NCBI GenBank assembly: GCA_000433535.1
Contig: FR892665.1
Span: 8,360 to 22,021, forward strand
DNA: 13,662 bases
Source of the DNA: Dorea sp. CAG:317
GTDB lineage: Bacteria > Bacillota > Clostridia > Lachnospirales > Lachnospiraceae
Reading direction: 5' to 3'
In this document: positions 1 through 8,335 of the stretch, in pieces
Layout: each line of letters opens with the position of its first letter
Numbering within the stretch: the first letter of the stretch is position 1
The notes under the pieces: model-generated
Told to the model about the DNA's origin: nothing
Databases searched by the model: none
Seen by the model: the letters and a program-made list of their open reading frames with translations, nothing else
Translations under genes and position numbers: made by a program

Positions 1-1
1 A

Positions 2-1186
2 AAGGTTTACTATTTAAATTTTAAGCCAGAAGCAGATGAGTACTGGCAGGAACTGGCAGAAGCTTACACAGATGAAACAGGGGTTCCGGTTACTGTACTG
101 ACAGCAGCTTCCGGTGAGTATGAAAAAACATTAAAGTCAGAGATGGCAAAGACAGATGCTCCTACGTTGTTCCAGGTTAATGGACCGGTTGGTTTGCAGG
201 GGTGGAAGGATTATTGCTATGATTTGAAAGATTCTGATATCGCTAAGGAGCTTACAGATGATAGCTTTGCACTGATGGATGGCGATAAAATGTCCGGAAT
301 CGCATACGTGATTGAAAATTACGGTATTATCTATAATAAAGGACTGCTGAAAAAGGCAGGATATTCAGCAAAAGATATCACGAATTTTGAAAGCTTTAAA
401 AAGGTTGTAGAAGACATTACAGCACGTAAAGATGAACTTGGATTCTCAGCATTTACTTCTGCCGGAATGGACGGATCTTCTGATTGGAGATTTAAAACAC
501 ATTTAGCAAATCTTCCGATTTATTATGAATATAAAGACGAAGGAATAAACAACACAGAGGCAATCAAGGGAACTTATCTTGATAATTATCGCCAGATTTG
601 GGATCTCTATATCAATAATGCAACATGTAAGCCGACAGAAATTTCAACGAAGACTGCAGATGATGCTACAGCAGAGTTTGTTACAGAAGAAGCAGTATTC
701 TATCAAAACGGAACATGGGAATACAATAACGTAGTTGATCTTGGTGATGAGAATCTTGGAATGCTTCCGATTTATATTGGTGTGGAAGGTGAAGAAGAAC
801 AGGGTGTCTGCACAGGAACAGAAAACTATTGGTGTGTAAACTCAAAAGCATCTGAAGAGGATATTCAGGCAACACTGGATTTCATGAACTGGTGTGTGAC
901 ATCAGAAACAGGTGTGGAATCTATGTGTAAAGATATGGGATTTGTAATTCCGTTTAATGCAAATCTTGAATCTGAGAATGTACTTGTAAATGAAGCTAAT
1001 AAGTATCTGGATGAAGGAAAAACACCTGTGTCATGGAATTTTTCAACAATGCCTTCAGAAGAATGGAAAAATGGTGTTGGATCTGCTCTTACAGCATATG
1101 CGGCTGATCAGACAGACGCCAACTGGGATAAGGTGGTTACTGCTTTTGTAGACGGATGGGCAACAGAGGCAGCAGCGACAAAATAG
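2..1186 (+). CDS. Maltodextrin-type ABC transporter substrate-binding protein, 5' partial
   Basis: This is the extracellular sugar-binding component of an ABC importer (family 1, MalE-like). The reading frame is open from base 2, so 394 residues are visible, and the signal peptide and lipobox lie upstream of the window. The ATG at 143 is internal: the 47 codons before it read as a normal binding-protein N-lobe (KVYYLNFKPEADEYWQELA), so it is not the start. Family-like features are the early beta strand with an amphipathic helix, YGIIYNKGLLKKAGY in the hinge-proximal region, and the aromatic-rich C-lobe (GTENYWCVNSKAS). It is followed by two permeases, a phosphorylase and a glucanotransferase, which points to maltose or maltodextrin as ligand. 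Ligand choice is inferred from context, and other alpha-glucosides are possible. A terminator-like hairpin follows directly. Confidence 0.9.
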   Translation, partial: KVYYLNFKPEADEYWQELAEAYTDETGVPVTVLTAASGEYEKTLKSEMAKTDAPTLFQVNGPVGLQGWKDYCYDLKDSDIAKELTDDSFALMDGDKMSGIAYVIENYGIIYNKGLLKKAGYSAKDITNFESFKKVVEDITARKDELGFSAFTSAGMDGSSDWRFKTHLANLPIYYEYKDEGINNTEAIKGTYLDNYRQIWDLYINNATCKPTEISTKTADDATAEFVTEEAVFYQNGTWEYNNVVDLGDENLGMLPIYIGVEGEEEQGVCTGTENYWCVNSKASEEDIQATLDFMNWCVTSETGVESMCKDMGFVIPFNANLESENVLVNEANKYLDEGKTPVSWNFSTMPSEEWKNGVGSALTAYAADQTDANWDKVVTAFVDGWATEAAATK

Positions 1187-1204
1187 AAGAGGACAAACAT
1201 AATG

Positions 1205-1241
1205 AAACGGCGAGGTGGTTTTGAAGTCCTCGCCGTTTTTT
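1205..1241 (+). terminator. Intra-operon terminator/attenuator between binding protein and permease
   Basis: An 11-bp perfect GC-rich stem (arms 1205-1215 and 1228-1238) encloses a 12-nt loop and runs into a six-T tract ending at 1241. It lies 18 bases after the binding-protein stop and just before the permease ribosome site. Such hairpins after a binding-protein gene are known to lower downstream expression by partial termination or to protect the upstream mRNA 3' end. Which applies here is inference. Confidence 0.85.
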
Positions 1242-1248
1242 AAGGAGG
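1242..1248 (+). promoter_or_regulatory. Ribosome binding site that fixes the permease start
   Basis: AAGGAGG lies 8 bases before the ATG at 1257. This favours that start over an in-frame GTG at 1215, which falls inside the terminator hairpin and has no ribosome site. Confidence 0.85.
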
Positions 1249-1256
1249 ATATAAAA

Positions 1257-2099
1257 ATGGAAAAATCTATGAAACGATATATGCCGATTTTTGTATTGCC
1301 AACGTTTTTCGCATTTATACTTGGATTTATTATTCCATTCGTCTTGGGAGTTGGATTGTCATTATGTAAGTTTACAACTGTAACAGATGCAAAATTTATC
1401 GGTTTTTCAAATTATGTGGAAGCTTTAAAGGACACTGTATTCAGACATTCGTTCTGGTATACGACACTGTTTGCGGTCACGTCATTAATTGTGATCAATA
1501 TTCTTGCTTTTGCTCTTGCGATGGCATTGACACAAAAACTTCGGGGAACCAATATTTTCCGTACCATATTTTTTCTTCCAAATCTAATCGGCGGAATTGT
1601 GCTTGGATACATATGGCAGCTGATTTTTAACGGTATTCTTGCAAAGTATGAAACAGCACTTGCGTTAAATGAATGGTACGGATTCTGGGGATTGATTATA
1701 CTTGTGAGCTGGCAGCAGATTGGTTATATGATGATCATTTACATAGCAGGGTTGCAATCAATTCCGGGAGATGTAATAGAAGCTGCCCAGATTGATGGGG
1801 CAAACCGGTTCCAGAGACTGTGGAAAGTTACGGTTCCAATGATGATGCCGTCCATAACAATCTGTATATTCCTGTCTATCACAAACGGATTTAAACTGTT
1901 TGACCAGAACCTGTCATTGACAGCAGGTGAACCATCTAAAATGTCAGAGATGATGGCGCTTAATATATTCAATACCTTTTATGGACGTACTGGATGGGAA
2001 GGTGTAGGACAGGCAAAAGCGGTATTATTCTTCATACTTGTGGTAGCAATTGGCATGATTCAATTGCGTATGACACGTTCAAAGGAGGTTCAGCAATAA
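1257..2099 (+). CDS. ABC transporter permease, MalF-like
   Basis: Inner-membrane subunit of a carbohydrate uptake ABC transporter, 280 residues. It begins with a hydrophobic segment at about residues 9-33. Further membrane segments are at about 66-91, 103-124, 144-166, 197-210 and 254-270, consistent with the usual six. The cytoplasmic EAA loop that contacts the ATPase is clear at about 175-198, with EAAQIDGA followed by a conserved proline near its end. It lacks the long extra periplasmic domain of enterobacterial MalF, as is usual in Gram-positive bacteria. The start at 1257 is chosen for its strong ribosome site. The next gene starts on the base right after this stop, so the two permeases are probably translationally coupled. 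Substrate (maltodextrin) is inferred from the operon. Confidence 0.93.
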   Translation: MEKSMKRYMPIFVLPTFFAFILGFIIPFVLGVGLSLCKFTTVTDAKFIGFSNYVEALKDTVFRHSFWYTTLFAVTSLIVINILAFALAMALTQKLRGTNIFRTIFFLPNLIGGIVLGYIWQLIFNGILAKYETALALNEWYGFWGLIILVSWQQIGYMMIIYIAGLQSIPGDVIEAAQIDGANRFQRLWKVTVPMMMPSITICIFLSITNGFKLFDQNLSLTAGEPSKMSEMMALNIFNTFYGRTGWEGVGQAKAVLFFILVVAIGMIQLRMTRSKEVQQ

Positions 2100-2939
2100 A
2101 TGAAAACGAAAAAAGGTATTTTTAGCTGGATAGGCACAGGCGTATTTACGATTATAGGTATTGTGTATATTTTACCTATTTTGATTGTGCTCATGAATTC
2201 ATTTAAGAAGAAAGTTTATATCAACAAAGAGCCTTTCCGAATTCCTTCAGGAAAGACATTTGCAAGTATTGAAAACTATATATCTGCGATTGATAAATAT
2301 GAACTTTTAAGTGCAGTTGGATGGACAGTTTTTATTACTGTTGGTTCCGTGCTTGTAATCTTAGTATGTACATCAATGTGTGCTTGGTATATTACAAGGG
2401 TTACGACAAAATTTACGAAATTATTCTATCTTCTTTGTGTGTTTTCAATGGTAGTTCCATTCCAAATGGTTATGTTTACACTGTCTCTGGTTGCTGACCG
2501 TACAGGACTGCGTACGCCATGGGGAATTATCATTATTTATTTGGGATTTGGAGCAGGGCTTGCTGTGTTTATGTTCTGCGGATTTGTAAAATCTATTCCA
2601 TTGGAAATCGAAGAAGCTGCTATGATTGATGGTTGTACTCCGCTTCGTACATTTTTTAGTGTAGTACTTCCAATCATGAAACCAACCTATATATCTGTGG
2701 GTATTTTAGAGACTATGTGGATTTGGAATGACTTCTTGCTTCCATATTTAGTGCTGGATTTAAATAAATATAAGACGATTTCGATTGCGATCCAGTACAT
2801 GAAAGGAAGTTATGGACGCGTAGACATGGGAGCAGTTATGGCGGCTTTGATTTTGGCAGTGATACCGGTAGTTATTTTTTATCTGTCCTGTCAGAAACAT
2901 ATTATTAAAGGTGTGGCAGCAGGAGCAGTAAAAGGCTAA
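2100..2939 (+). CDS. ABC transporter permease, MalG-like
   Basis: Second membrane subunit of the same importer, 279 residues. An N-terminal membrane segment at about 11-33 is followed by the periplasmic stretch typical of MalG proteins. Further membrane segments lie at about 74-97, 107-131, 140-163, 196-218 and 243-263. The EAA loop spans about 172-195 (EAAMIDGC, ending PIMKP). The C-terminal IWNDFLLPYLVL motif is typical of MalG-type permeases. AAAGGAGG at 2081-2088 lies inside the end of the previous gene and serves as ribosome site. No ATPase gene follows, so the pump probably relies on an ATPase encoded elsewhere, as is common for such operons in Firmicutes. Confidence 0.93.
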   Translation: MKTKKGIFSWIGTGVFTIIGIVYILPILIVLMNSFKKKVYINKEPFRIPSGKTFASIENYISAIDKYELLSAVGWTVFITVGSVLVILVCTSMCAWYITRVTTKFTKLFYLLCVFSMVVPFQMVMFTLSLVADRTGLRTPWGIIIIYLGFGAGLAVFMFCGFVKSIPLEIEEAAMIDGCTPLRTFFSVVLPIMKPTYISVGILETMWIWNDFLLPYLVLDLNKYKTISIAIQYMKGSYGRVDMGAVMAALILAVIPVVIFYLSCQKHIIKGVAAGAVKG

Positions 2940-2960
2940 AAATTATATGAAAGGCTAAAA
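2931..2960 (+). repeat. Short direct repeat at the permease stop codon
   Basis: The 11-mer AAAGGCTAAAA occurs at 2931-2941, covering the stop of the MalG-like gene, and again at 2950-2960 in the gap. The second copy forms a three-codon ATG-Lys-Gly-stop. It also supplies the only, weak, AAAGG that could act as ribosome site for the phosphorylase gene, 13 bases from its ATG. Confidence 0.6.
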
Positions 2961-2967
2961 GTAAAAG

Positions 2968-5229
2968 ATGAATATAAGTATTGAGCAACAATTGAAAGTT
3001 ATTTTAAGTAAATCTCTTGATGAAGCCTCTAAAGAAGAAATATACATTGCATTGTTAAATTTCACAAAAAAACAATTACAACAAATGGAAAGAAATAGCG
3101 GAGATAGAAAGCTGTATTATATTTCTGCTGAATTTCTTGTTGGGAAACTGTTATCCAATAATTTGATTAATCTGGGCATTTTTGAGGAAGTAAGGGATGT
3201 TTTGAAAAATCATGGTCACAACCTGACAGAGATAGAAGAGATGGAAATGGAACCATCTTTGGGTAATGGAGGTCTTGGACGTTTGGCAGCGTGTTTTTTG
3301 GATTCTATTGCTACGTTGGGACTTCATGGAGATGGTGTAGGACTGAATTATCATGATGGTCTTTTTATGCAGAAATTTAAGGATAATAAGCAAAGAGAAG
3401 AGAAGAATCCGTGGATTACAGACGAAAGCTGGCTGACAAGGACAGATGTGAGCTTTGAAGTACCGTTCAAAGATTTCACATTGAAATCTACCATGTATGA
3501 CATTGATGTGCCGGGGTACAACAGTGGCTGTAATAAGCTTCATCTGTTCGATCTGGACAGTGTGGATGAGTCAATCATTCACGATGGTATCCAGTTTGAT
3601 AAAAATGATATCAAAAAGAATCTCACACTGTTCCTCTATCCGGATGACAGCGATGAGGCGGGAAAACTTTTGCGATTATATCAGCAGTATTTTATGGTGA
3701 GCAATGCGGCACAGCTCATCATAAAAGAAGCGGAGGACAGAGGCGTAGATCTCTATCACCTGCACGAGCATGTATGCATCCAGATCAATGATACACATCC
3801 GACAATGGTGATACCGGAGCTTATCCGTATCCTGACAGAAGAGAAGAACTTTAATATTGATACGGCTGTGGATGTTGTGAGCAAGTCATGTGCATATACA
3901 AATCACACGATTCTTGCGGAAGCGCTTGAAAAATGGCCGATCAGTTATCTGGAGAAAGTGGTTCCGCAGTTGATGCCGATTATCCGCGATCTGGACAGAA
4001 GAGTGAGAAGAGATTTCCACGACGAGAGAGTCTACATTATTGATAACATGGACAGAGTGCACATGGCGCACATTGACATTCACTTCGGATATGCAGTGAA
4101 TGGTGTTGCAGCTCTTCACACAGAGATTCTTAAAGAGTCAGAACTGAAACCGTTTTATGATATCTATCCGCAGAAATTTAACAACAAGACAAACGGAATC
4201 ACATTCCGCAGATGGCTTGTGCACTGCAACCATGATCTGGCAGAGTATATCAAAGAACTGATCGGACCGGGGTATATGGAAAATGCAGAAGAGCTGGAAA
4301 AACTCCTGCAGTACAAAGATGACGAAAAAGTGCTGGAAAAACTCAGAGAGATCAAGGGAAATGCCAAGAAAGAATTGAAAAATTATCTGAAGATGACGCA
4401 GAATGTGGATATTGATGAAAATGCAATATTCGATATCCAGATTAAACGTCTGCATGAATATAAGAGACAGCAGATGAATGCATTGTATGCAATCTGGAAA
4501 TACAAAGAGATCAAAAAAGGCAACCTGCCGAAGAGACCTCTTACAATGATCTTCGGGGCAAAGGCAGCACCGGCTTATACGGTTGCGAAAGACATCATTC
4601 ATCTCATCCTCTGCCTGCAGCAGCTCATCGACAACGATCCGGAAGTGAGTCCGTACTTCAAGATTGTCATGGTAGAGAATTACAATGTGACAAAGGCAGA
4701 AAAACTGATTCCGTCCTGCGATATATCTGAGCAGATTTCATTGGCTTCAAAAGAGGCTTCCGGTACGGGAAACATGAAATTCATGTTGAATGGAGCTGTG
4801 ACACTTGGAACAGAGGACGGAGCGAATGTGGAGATTCACCAGCTTGTAGGGGATGATAATATTTACATTTTTGGTGAGAAATCCGAAAAGATTATCAAAT
4901 TGTATGAAACCGGAGAATACTGTGCTGCGGATATTTACGACAATGACCCGATGGTAGAGGAACTGGTGGACTTTATTATAAGTAAGGACCTGATGCGTAT
5001 CGGAGATCCGGTTAATTTAGGACGTCTGTACAAGGAAATTGTGGAAAAAGACTGGTTCATGGCGTTGCTTGATGTAAAGGATTATATTCAGACAAAAGAG
5101 CAGATGCTGAAGGATTATGAAGACAAGAATGCATGGGCAAAGAAAATGCTGGTGAATATTGCAAAAGCAGGTTTCTTCTCTTCTGACAGAACAATTGCAG
5201 AGTATAATCAGGATATCTGGCACTTATAA
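2968..5229 (+). CDS. glgP: Alpha-glucan (glycogen/maltodextrin) phosphorylase
   Basis: Cytoplasmic GT35 enzyme (EC 2.4.1.1) that cleaves alpha-1,4-glucans with phosphate to release glucose-1-phosphate; 753 residues, normal for the compact clostridial form. The PLP-binding motif EASGTGNMKFMLNG is present with the Schiff-base lysine at K604. Other conserved blocks are SLGNGGLGRLAACFLDS (from S97), NDTHPT, NGITFRRW (from N409), IKRLHEYKRQ (from I492) and GAKAAP (from G530). The N-terminus lacks the phosphorylation and AMP-control extension of animal enzymes. It follows the permeases by 28 bases with a weak ribosome site, and malQ starts 17 bases after it, so it most likely acts on imported maltodextrin (malP role) rather than only on glycogen. 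The first 200 or so bases are clearly more AT-rich than the middle of the gene. Confidence 0.97.
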   Translation: MNISIEQQLKVILSKSLDEASKEEIYIALLNFTKKQLQQMERNSGDRKLYYISAEFLVGKLLSNNLINLGIFEEVRDVLKNHGHNLTEIEEMEMEPSLGNGGLGRLAACFLDSIATLGLHGDGVGLNYHDGLFMQKFKDNKQREEKNPWITDESWLTRTDVSFEVPFKDFTLKSTMYDIDVPGYNSGCNKLHLFDLDSVDESIIHDGIQFDKNDIKKNLTLFLYPDDSDEAGKLLRLYQQYFMVSNAAQLIIKEAEDRGVDLYHLHEHVCIQINDTHPTMVIPELIRILTEEKNFNIDTAVDVVSKSCAYTNHTILAEALEKWPISYLEKVVPQLMPIIRDLDRRVRRDFHDERVYIIDNMDRVHMAHIDIHFGYAVNGVAALHTEILKESELKPFYDIYPQKFNNKTNGITFRRWLVHCNHDLAEYIKELIGPGYMENAEELEKLLQYKDDEKVLEKLREIKGNAKKELKNYLKMTQNVDIDENAIFDIQIKRLHEYKRQQMNALYAIWKYKEIKKGNLPKRPLTMIFGAKAAPAYTVAKDIIHLILCLQQLIDNDPEVSPYFKIVMVENYNVTKAEKLIPSCDISEQISLASKEASGTGNMKFMLNGAVTLGTEDGANVEIHQLVGDDNIYIFGEKSEKIIKLYETGEYCAADIYDNDPMVEELVDFIISKDLMRIGDPVNLGRLYKEIVEKDWFMALLDVKDYIQTKEQMLKDYEDKNAWAKKMLVNIAKAGFFSSDRTIAEYNQDIWHL

Positions 5230-5246
5230 AGTAAGGAGAACGCAAC

Positions 5247-6713
5247 ATGAGACAGACAGGGATTTTGATGCCGTTGTCCGCCCTCCCGTCACGTACGGGG
5301 ATAGGAGAGTTGGGCGAATTTGCATATCGTTGGATTGAAATATTGAAAAACAGTGGAGTGAAGATTTGGCAGCTTTTGCCACTGAATCCGGTTGGATACG
5401 GGAACTCCCCATATCAGCCTTATTCTTCCTGTGCAGGGGATGAATTGTACATTAGCCTGGATCTTCTGAAGGAGGAAGGGCTTTTGGAGGATGAGATCCC
5501 CTCTTTCAGGGAGCATGAGATGAGTGTGGATTATGAAGGGGTACGCGCATTCAAAGCCCCTTACCTGAGACAGGCATACCAAGTGTTCCAAAAAAAGAAC
5601 GGGACAGAGACAGACGAATACAAAGAATTTGTTTCTATGGAATGGGTATATGAATACGGTGTGTTTAAAGCTATGAAAGCTTCCAATGACGGAACGTGCT
5701 GGAATGAATGGAGCAGGGAAGAAAAAGACTGGCCGAAGACCAGAACGCCTCTTCCAAAGGAGATTGAGGAAGAAGCTGCATACCAGATGTTTTTGCAGTA
5801 TATCTTCTATACTCAATGGATGAAGGTGAAAGATGCGGCAAATAGTTGTGGCATTCAGATCATGGGGGATGTGCCTTTTTATGTGGGTGTGGACTCCGTA
5901 GATGTATGGGCGGGAAAGGATAACTTTCTTCTGGATGAGGACGGACATCCCACTTTTATTGCAGGAGTACCGCCTGATTATTTCAGCTCGACTGGTCAGC
6001 GCTGGGGCAACCCGATCTATGACTGGGAGTATATGGCAAAGAATGGCTACCAGTTCTGGGTGCACCGAATCGGCTACAGTAGTAAGTTATTTGATATTAT
6101 CAGAATTGATCATTTCCGTGCGTTTGATACATATTGGAAGATTCCGGCAAGCTGTCCTACAGCGGTGGAAGGCCAGTGGATTGAGGCACCGGGGTATCAG
6201 GTTATTGATACTTTGAAAGAAAAGATTCCAGAGGTCAATCTGGTAGCCGAGGATTTGGGTGATCTGCGGCCTGAAGTTCTTGCCTTAAGGGATCACTATC
6301 ATTTAAAAGGCATGAAGATTCTCGTGTTCGATATTGATACAAAGGGAAAATATGCATACGACTGTTCCGATGATGTGGAAAATATCATTATTTATACGGG
6401 GACTCATGACAATGATACTTTGATGGAGTGGTACAAAGGGCTTTCGCGCAGAGCGCAGTGTAAGGTGCGTAGATTTTTGAAAAGAAAAGGGTTTGGTCAG
6501 GGCAGTGTCAAGGACAGACTGATTGCTTATACATTAAAGAGCCGTGCTGAGTATGCAATTCTGCCGGCAGCAGATTTTCTGGGGCAGGGCAGAGAAGGTC
6601 ATATCAATACGCCGGGAACGGTAGGAAGCCCCAACTGGGAATGGCGGATGCCGGAATTTGAAAAAATTCAAAAAGAATTACAAAAATATAAAAAAATGAT
6701 TATGTTCCGCTAA
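5247..6713 (+). CDS. malQ: 4-alpha-glucanotransferase (amylomaltase), GH77
   Basis: Cytoplasmic disproportionating enzyme (EC 2.4.1.25) that moves alpha-1,4-glucan segments between maltodextrins. It frees glucose and builds chains long enough for the phosphorylase. Length is 488 residues, the usual size for bacterial amylomaltases. The three GH77 catalytic acids are present: nucleophile D288 in RIDHFRAF, acid/base E335 in VAEDLG, and D388 in THDND. Other family marks are GILMPLSALPSRTGIG at the N-terminus, SPYQPYSSCAGDELYI at 54-69, GDVPFYV at 207-213, the PPDYFSSTGQRWGNPIYDW substrate loop, and NTPGTVGSPNWEWRM near the end. AAGGAG at 5233-5238 fixes the start. It is the last gene of the operon, with a terminator right after it. 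Confidence 0.97.
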   Translation: MRQTGILMPLSALPSRTGIGELGEFAYRWIEILKNSGVKIWQLLPLNPVGYGNSPYQPYSSCAGDELYISLDLLKEEGLLEDEIPSFREHEMSVDYEGVRAFKAPYLRQAYQVFQKKNGTETDEYKEFVSMEWVYEYGVFKAMKASNDGTCWNEWSREEKDWPKTRTPLPKEIEEEAAYQMFLQYIFYTQWMKVKDAANSCGIQIMGDVPFYVGVDSVDVWAGKDNFLLDEDGHPTFIAGVPPDYFSSTGQRWGNPIYDWEYMAKNGYQFWVHRIGYSSKLFDIIRIDHFRAFDTYWKIPASCPTAVEGQWIEAPGYQVIDTLKEKIPEVNLVAEDLGDLRPEVLALRDHYHLKGMKILVFDIDTKGKYAYDCSDDVENIIIYTGTHDNDTLMEWYKGLSRRAQCKVRRFLKRKGFGQGSVKDRLIAYTLKSRAEYAILPAADFLGQGREGHINTPGTVGSPNWEWRMPEFEKIQKELQKYKKMIMFR

Positions 6714-6715
6714 AG

Positions 6716-6755
6716 AAAATGGACCCCCGGAGAGTCGTGACTTCCGGGGGATTTT
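6716..6755 (+). terminator. Rho-independent terminator of the maltodextrin operon
   Basis: An 8-bp GC-rich stem (6724-6731 with 6743-6750) with an 11-nt loop follows the malQ stop. It has an A-rich stretch upstream and ATTTT downstream. The T-run is short, so termination may be incomplete. Confidence 0.8.
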
Positions 6756-6838
6756 GCGTTGTCTGTCATTTTGATTAAACGGGACAGCATCAGGAAAATA
6801 AAGGAATAAAAGTAAGAACAAATCATAGGGGGATACTT

Positions 6839-8236
6839 ATGAAATCGAAAGAGAACTTTTTTAATACTGTATGCAATCTGGCAATTCCTGTTGCCCTGCA
6901 ATCTATGCTGCAAGCGTCTTTTAGCATAATTGACCAAATTATGATTGGTCAGCTTGGAACTGTGAATGTTGCAGGTGTTGGATTTGCGGGGAAATTCTCT
7001 TCTGTTTTTTCTGTGTTAGTTGCAGCAATAGGTACAGTTGCAGGAATTATGATTTCTCAATATATGGGGCAAAAGAACAGGCGGGAAATACGCAGGAGTT
7101 TTTATTTGAATTTGATTCTCGCTACCATTATGGCACTGGGATTTACTGTGGTTTGTATTATGTTTCCGAAGCAAATTATGGGATTGTATACGAAAGATGC
7201 TTCAACGCTTACTGTGTCTGCCGACTATCTAAGAATTGTTGCGGGAACTTTTTTGCCAATTGCAGGAGCGACACTGCTTTCTACGATGTTTCGTTGTATG
7301 GAAAAATCTCGATTGCCTTTATATGCAAGCATAATATCGGCAATTATAAATACAGGATTGAACTACATTTTGATCTTTGGGAAATTGGGAATCACTGCGA
7401 TAGGTGTAAATGGCGCGGCTGTTGCCACCCTGTTTTCCCAAGGCGTTAACTTTCTTGTCATGTTTGCTATGATCATAAAATACCGTGACGGCTTAAAAAA
7501 ACAGGAAAGTGCAAAACAGAATGCATCAAGATTTCATTGGAAGCAATATTTGAATATACTGCTTCCGATATTGGTCTGTGAAGCGTTGTGGAGTTTGGGA
7601 GAAAATGTATATGCCGCAATCTATGGACATATGGGAACAGATGCAAGTGCCGCAATGACCTTAATTAACCCCGTACAAGGTCTGATGATAGGTGCTCTGT
7701 GCGGATTATCGCAGGCTGCCGGTATTATCATAGGTAAAATGCTTGGAAGCCATGAATACGATAATGCTTATAAAGCATCAAAAAAGCTGATTTTATACGG
7801 GTTTGTCGGTGCTGCCGTTTTGTCGATATTTATTGTATTTACAAGTGGGTTCTATGTTGAAATCTATCAGGTTGAGGAAACGGTAAAGCAATTGACCCGG
7901 CAAATTTTGCTCGCTTATACTATTGTTGCTCCATTTAAGGTGCTGAATATGATTATTGGCGGCGGTATCATACGAAGCGGTGGGAAAACAAAATATGTTA
8001 TGATGATTGACATCATCGGAACATGGTTGTTCGGAGTGCCGCTTGGGTTGCTTACAGCATTTGTGCTGAATTTGTCTATTCCTTATGTATATTTCATCCT
8101 TTCTTTAGAAGAGTGTGTCAGATTCGGCATCTCACTAATCGTGTTTCGCAGGAAAAAATGGATGCACAGCTTAGAAGCTGATATGCCAAACGTCAAAGGG
8201 GAAGAAGAGCGAAGGGAAACCGCGCTATCATTGTAA
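6839..8236 (+). CDS. MATE-family multidrug/cation efflux transporter
   Basis: Integral membrane antiporter of the MATE family (DinF/NorM-like fold), 465 residues, which matches the usual 12-segment length. Typical marks are AIPVALQSMLQASFSIIDQIMIGQLG at 15-40 (first half), MFRCMEKSRLPLYASIISAIINTGLNYILIFG at about 150-181, and the parallel GGGIIRSGGKTKYVMMIDIIGTWLFGVPLG in the second half. Both halves show the internal duplication expected of MATE proteins. AGGGGGA at 6827-6833 is the ribosome site. It lies alone between two terminators. The 125-base gap before it has no promoter I would call with confidence. Substrate cannot be told from sequence: drugs, dyes or metabolites exchanged for Na+ or H+ are all possible. 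Confidence 0.94.
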   Translation: MKSKENFFNTVCNLAIPVALQSMLQASFSIIDQIMIGQLGTVNVAGVGFAGKFSSVFSVLVAAIGTVAGIMISQYMGQKNRREIRRSFYLNLILATIMALGFTVVCIMFPKQIMGLYTKDASTLTVSADYLRIVAGTFLPIAGATLLSTMFRCMEKSRLPLYASIISAIINTGLNYILIFGKLGITAIGVNGAAVATLFSQGVNFLVMFAMIIKYRDGLKKQESAKQNASRFHWKQYLNILLPILVCEALWSLGENVYAAIYGHMGTDASAAMTLINPVQGLMIGALCGLSQAAGIIIGKMLGSHEYDNAYKASKKLILYGFVGAAVLSIFIVFTSGFYVEIYQVEETVKQLTRQILLAYTIVAPFKVLNMIIGGGIIRSGGKTKYVMMIDIIGTWLFGVPLGLLTAFVLNLSIPYVYFILSLEECVRFGISLIVFRRKKWMHSLEADMPNVKGEEERRETALSL

Positions 8237-8289
8237 ATGATTCATATTATGTAAGGGGAAAGCGAGGTTGTGTCAGAACCATAAAAAAG

Positions 8290-8326
8290 AAACCAGAGGC
8301 GTCAATTGTTGACCACTCTGGTTTTT
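8290..8326. terminator. Bidirectional terminator between convergent genes
   Basis: A 9-bp outer stem (8290-8298 with 8316-8324) is capped by an inner GTCAA/TTGAC stem (8301-8305 with 8309-8313). On the + strand it is followed by TTTTT and more Ts. On the - strand it is followed by a T-rich run ending in six Ts (8282-8289 region). It can therefore serve both the MATE gene and the convergent epimerase gene. Confidence 0.88.
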
Positions 8327-8335
8327 ATTTGGAGT

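Noticed and set aside
4138..4602. A 154-codon open frame on the - strand opposite the phosphorylase
   Set aside because: It is antisense to conserved phosphorylase sequence, and its cysteine/phenylalanine-rich product is typical of reverse reading of a coding region.
5289..6065. A 258-codon open frame on the - strand opposite malQ
   Set aside because: It lies fully inside a well-supported GH77 gene, has no ribosome site or recognisable domain, and its composition is that of an antisense shadow.
6760..6815. Candidate promoter for the MATE gene (TTGATT with AAAATA)
   Set aside because: The -10 match is poor and several equally weak alternatives exist in this AT-rich gap, so none is called.
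8262..8281. GGTT/AACC small hairpin after the MATE gene
   Set aside because: The stem is only 4 bp and a much better bidirectional terminator lies just downstream.
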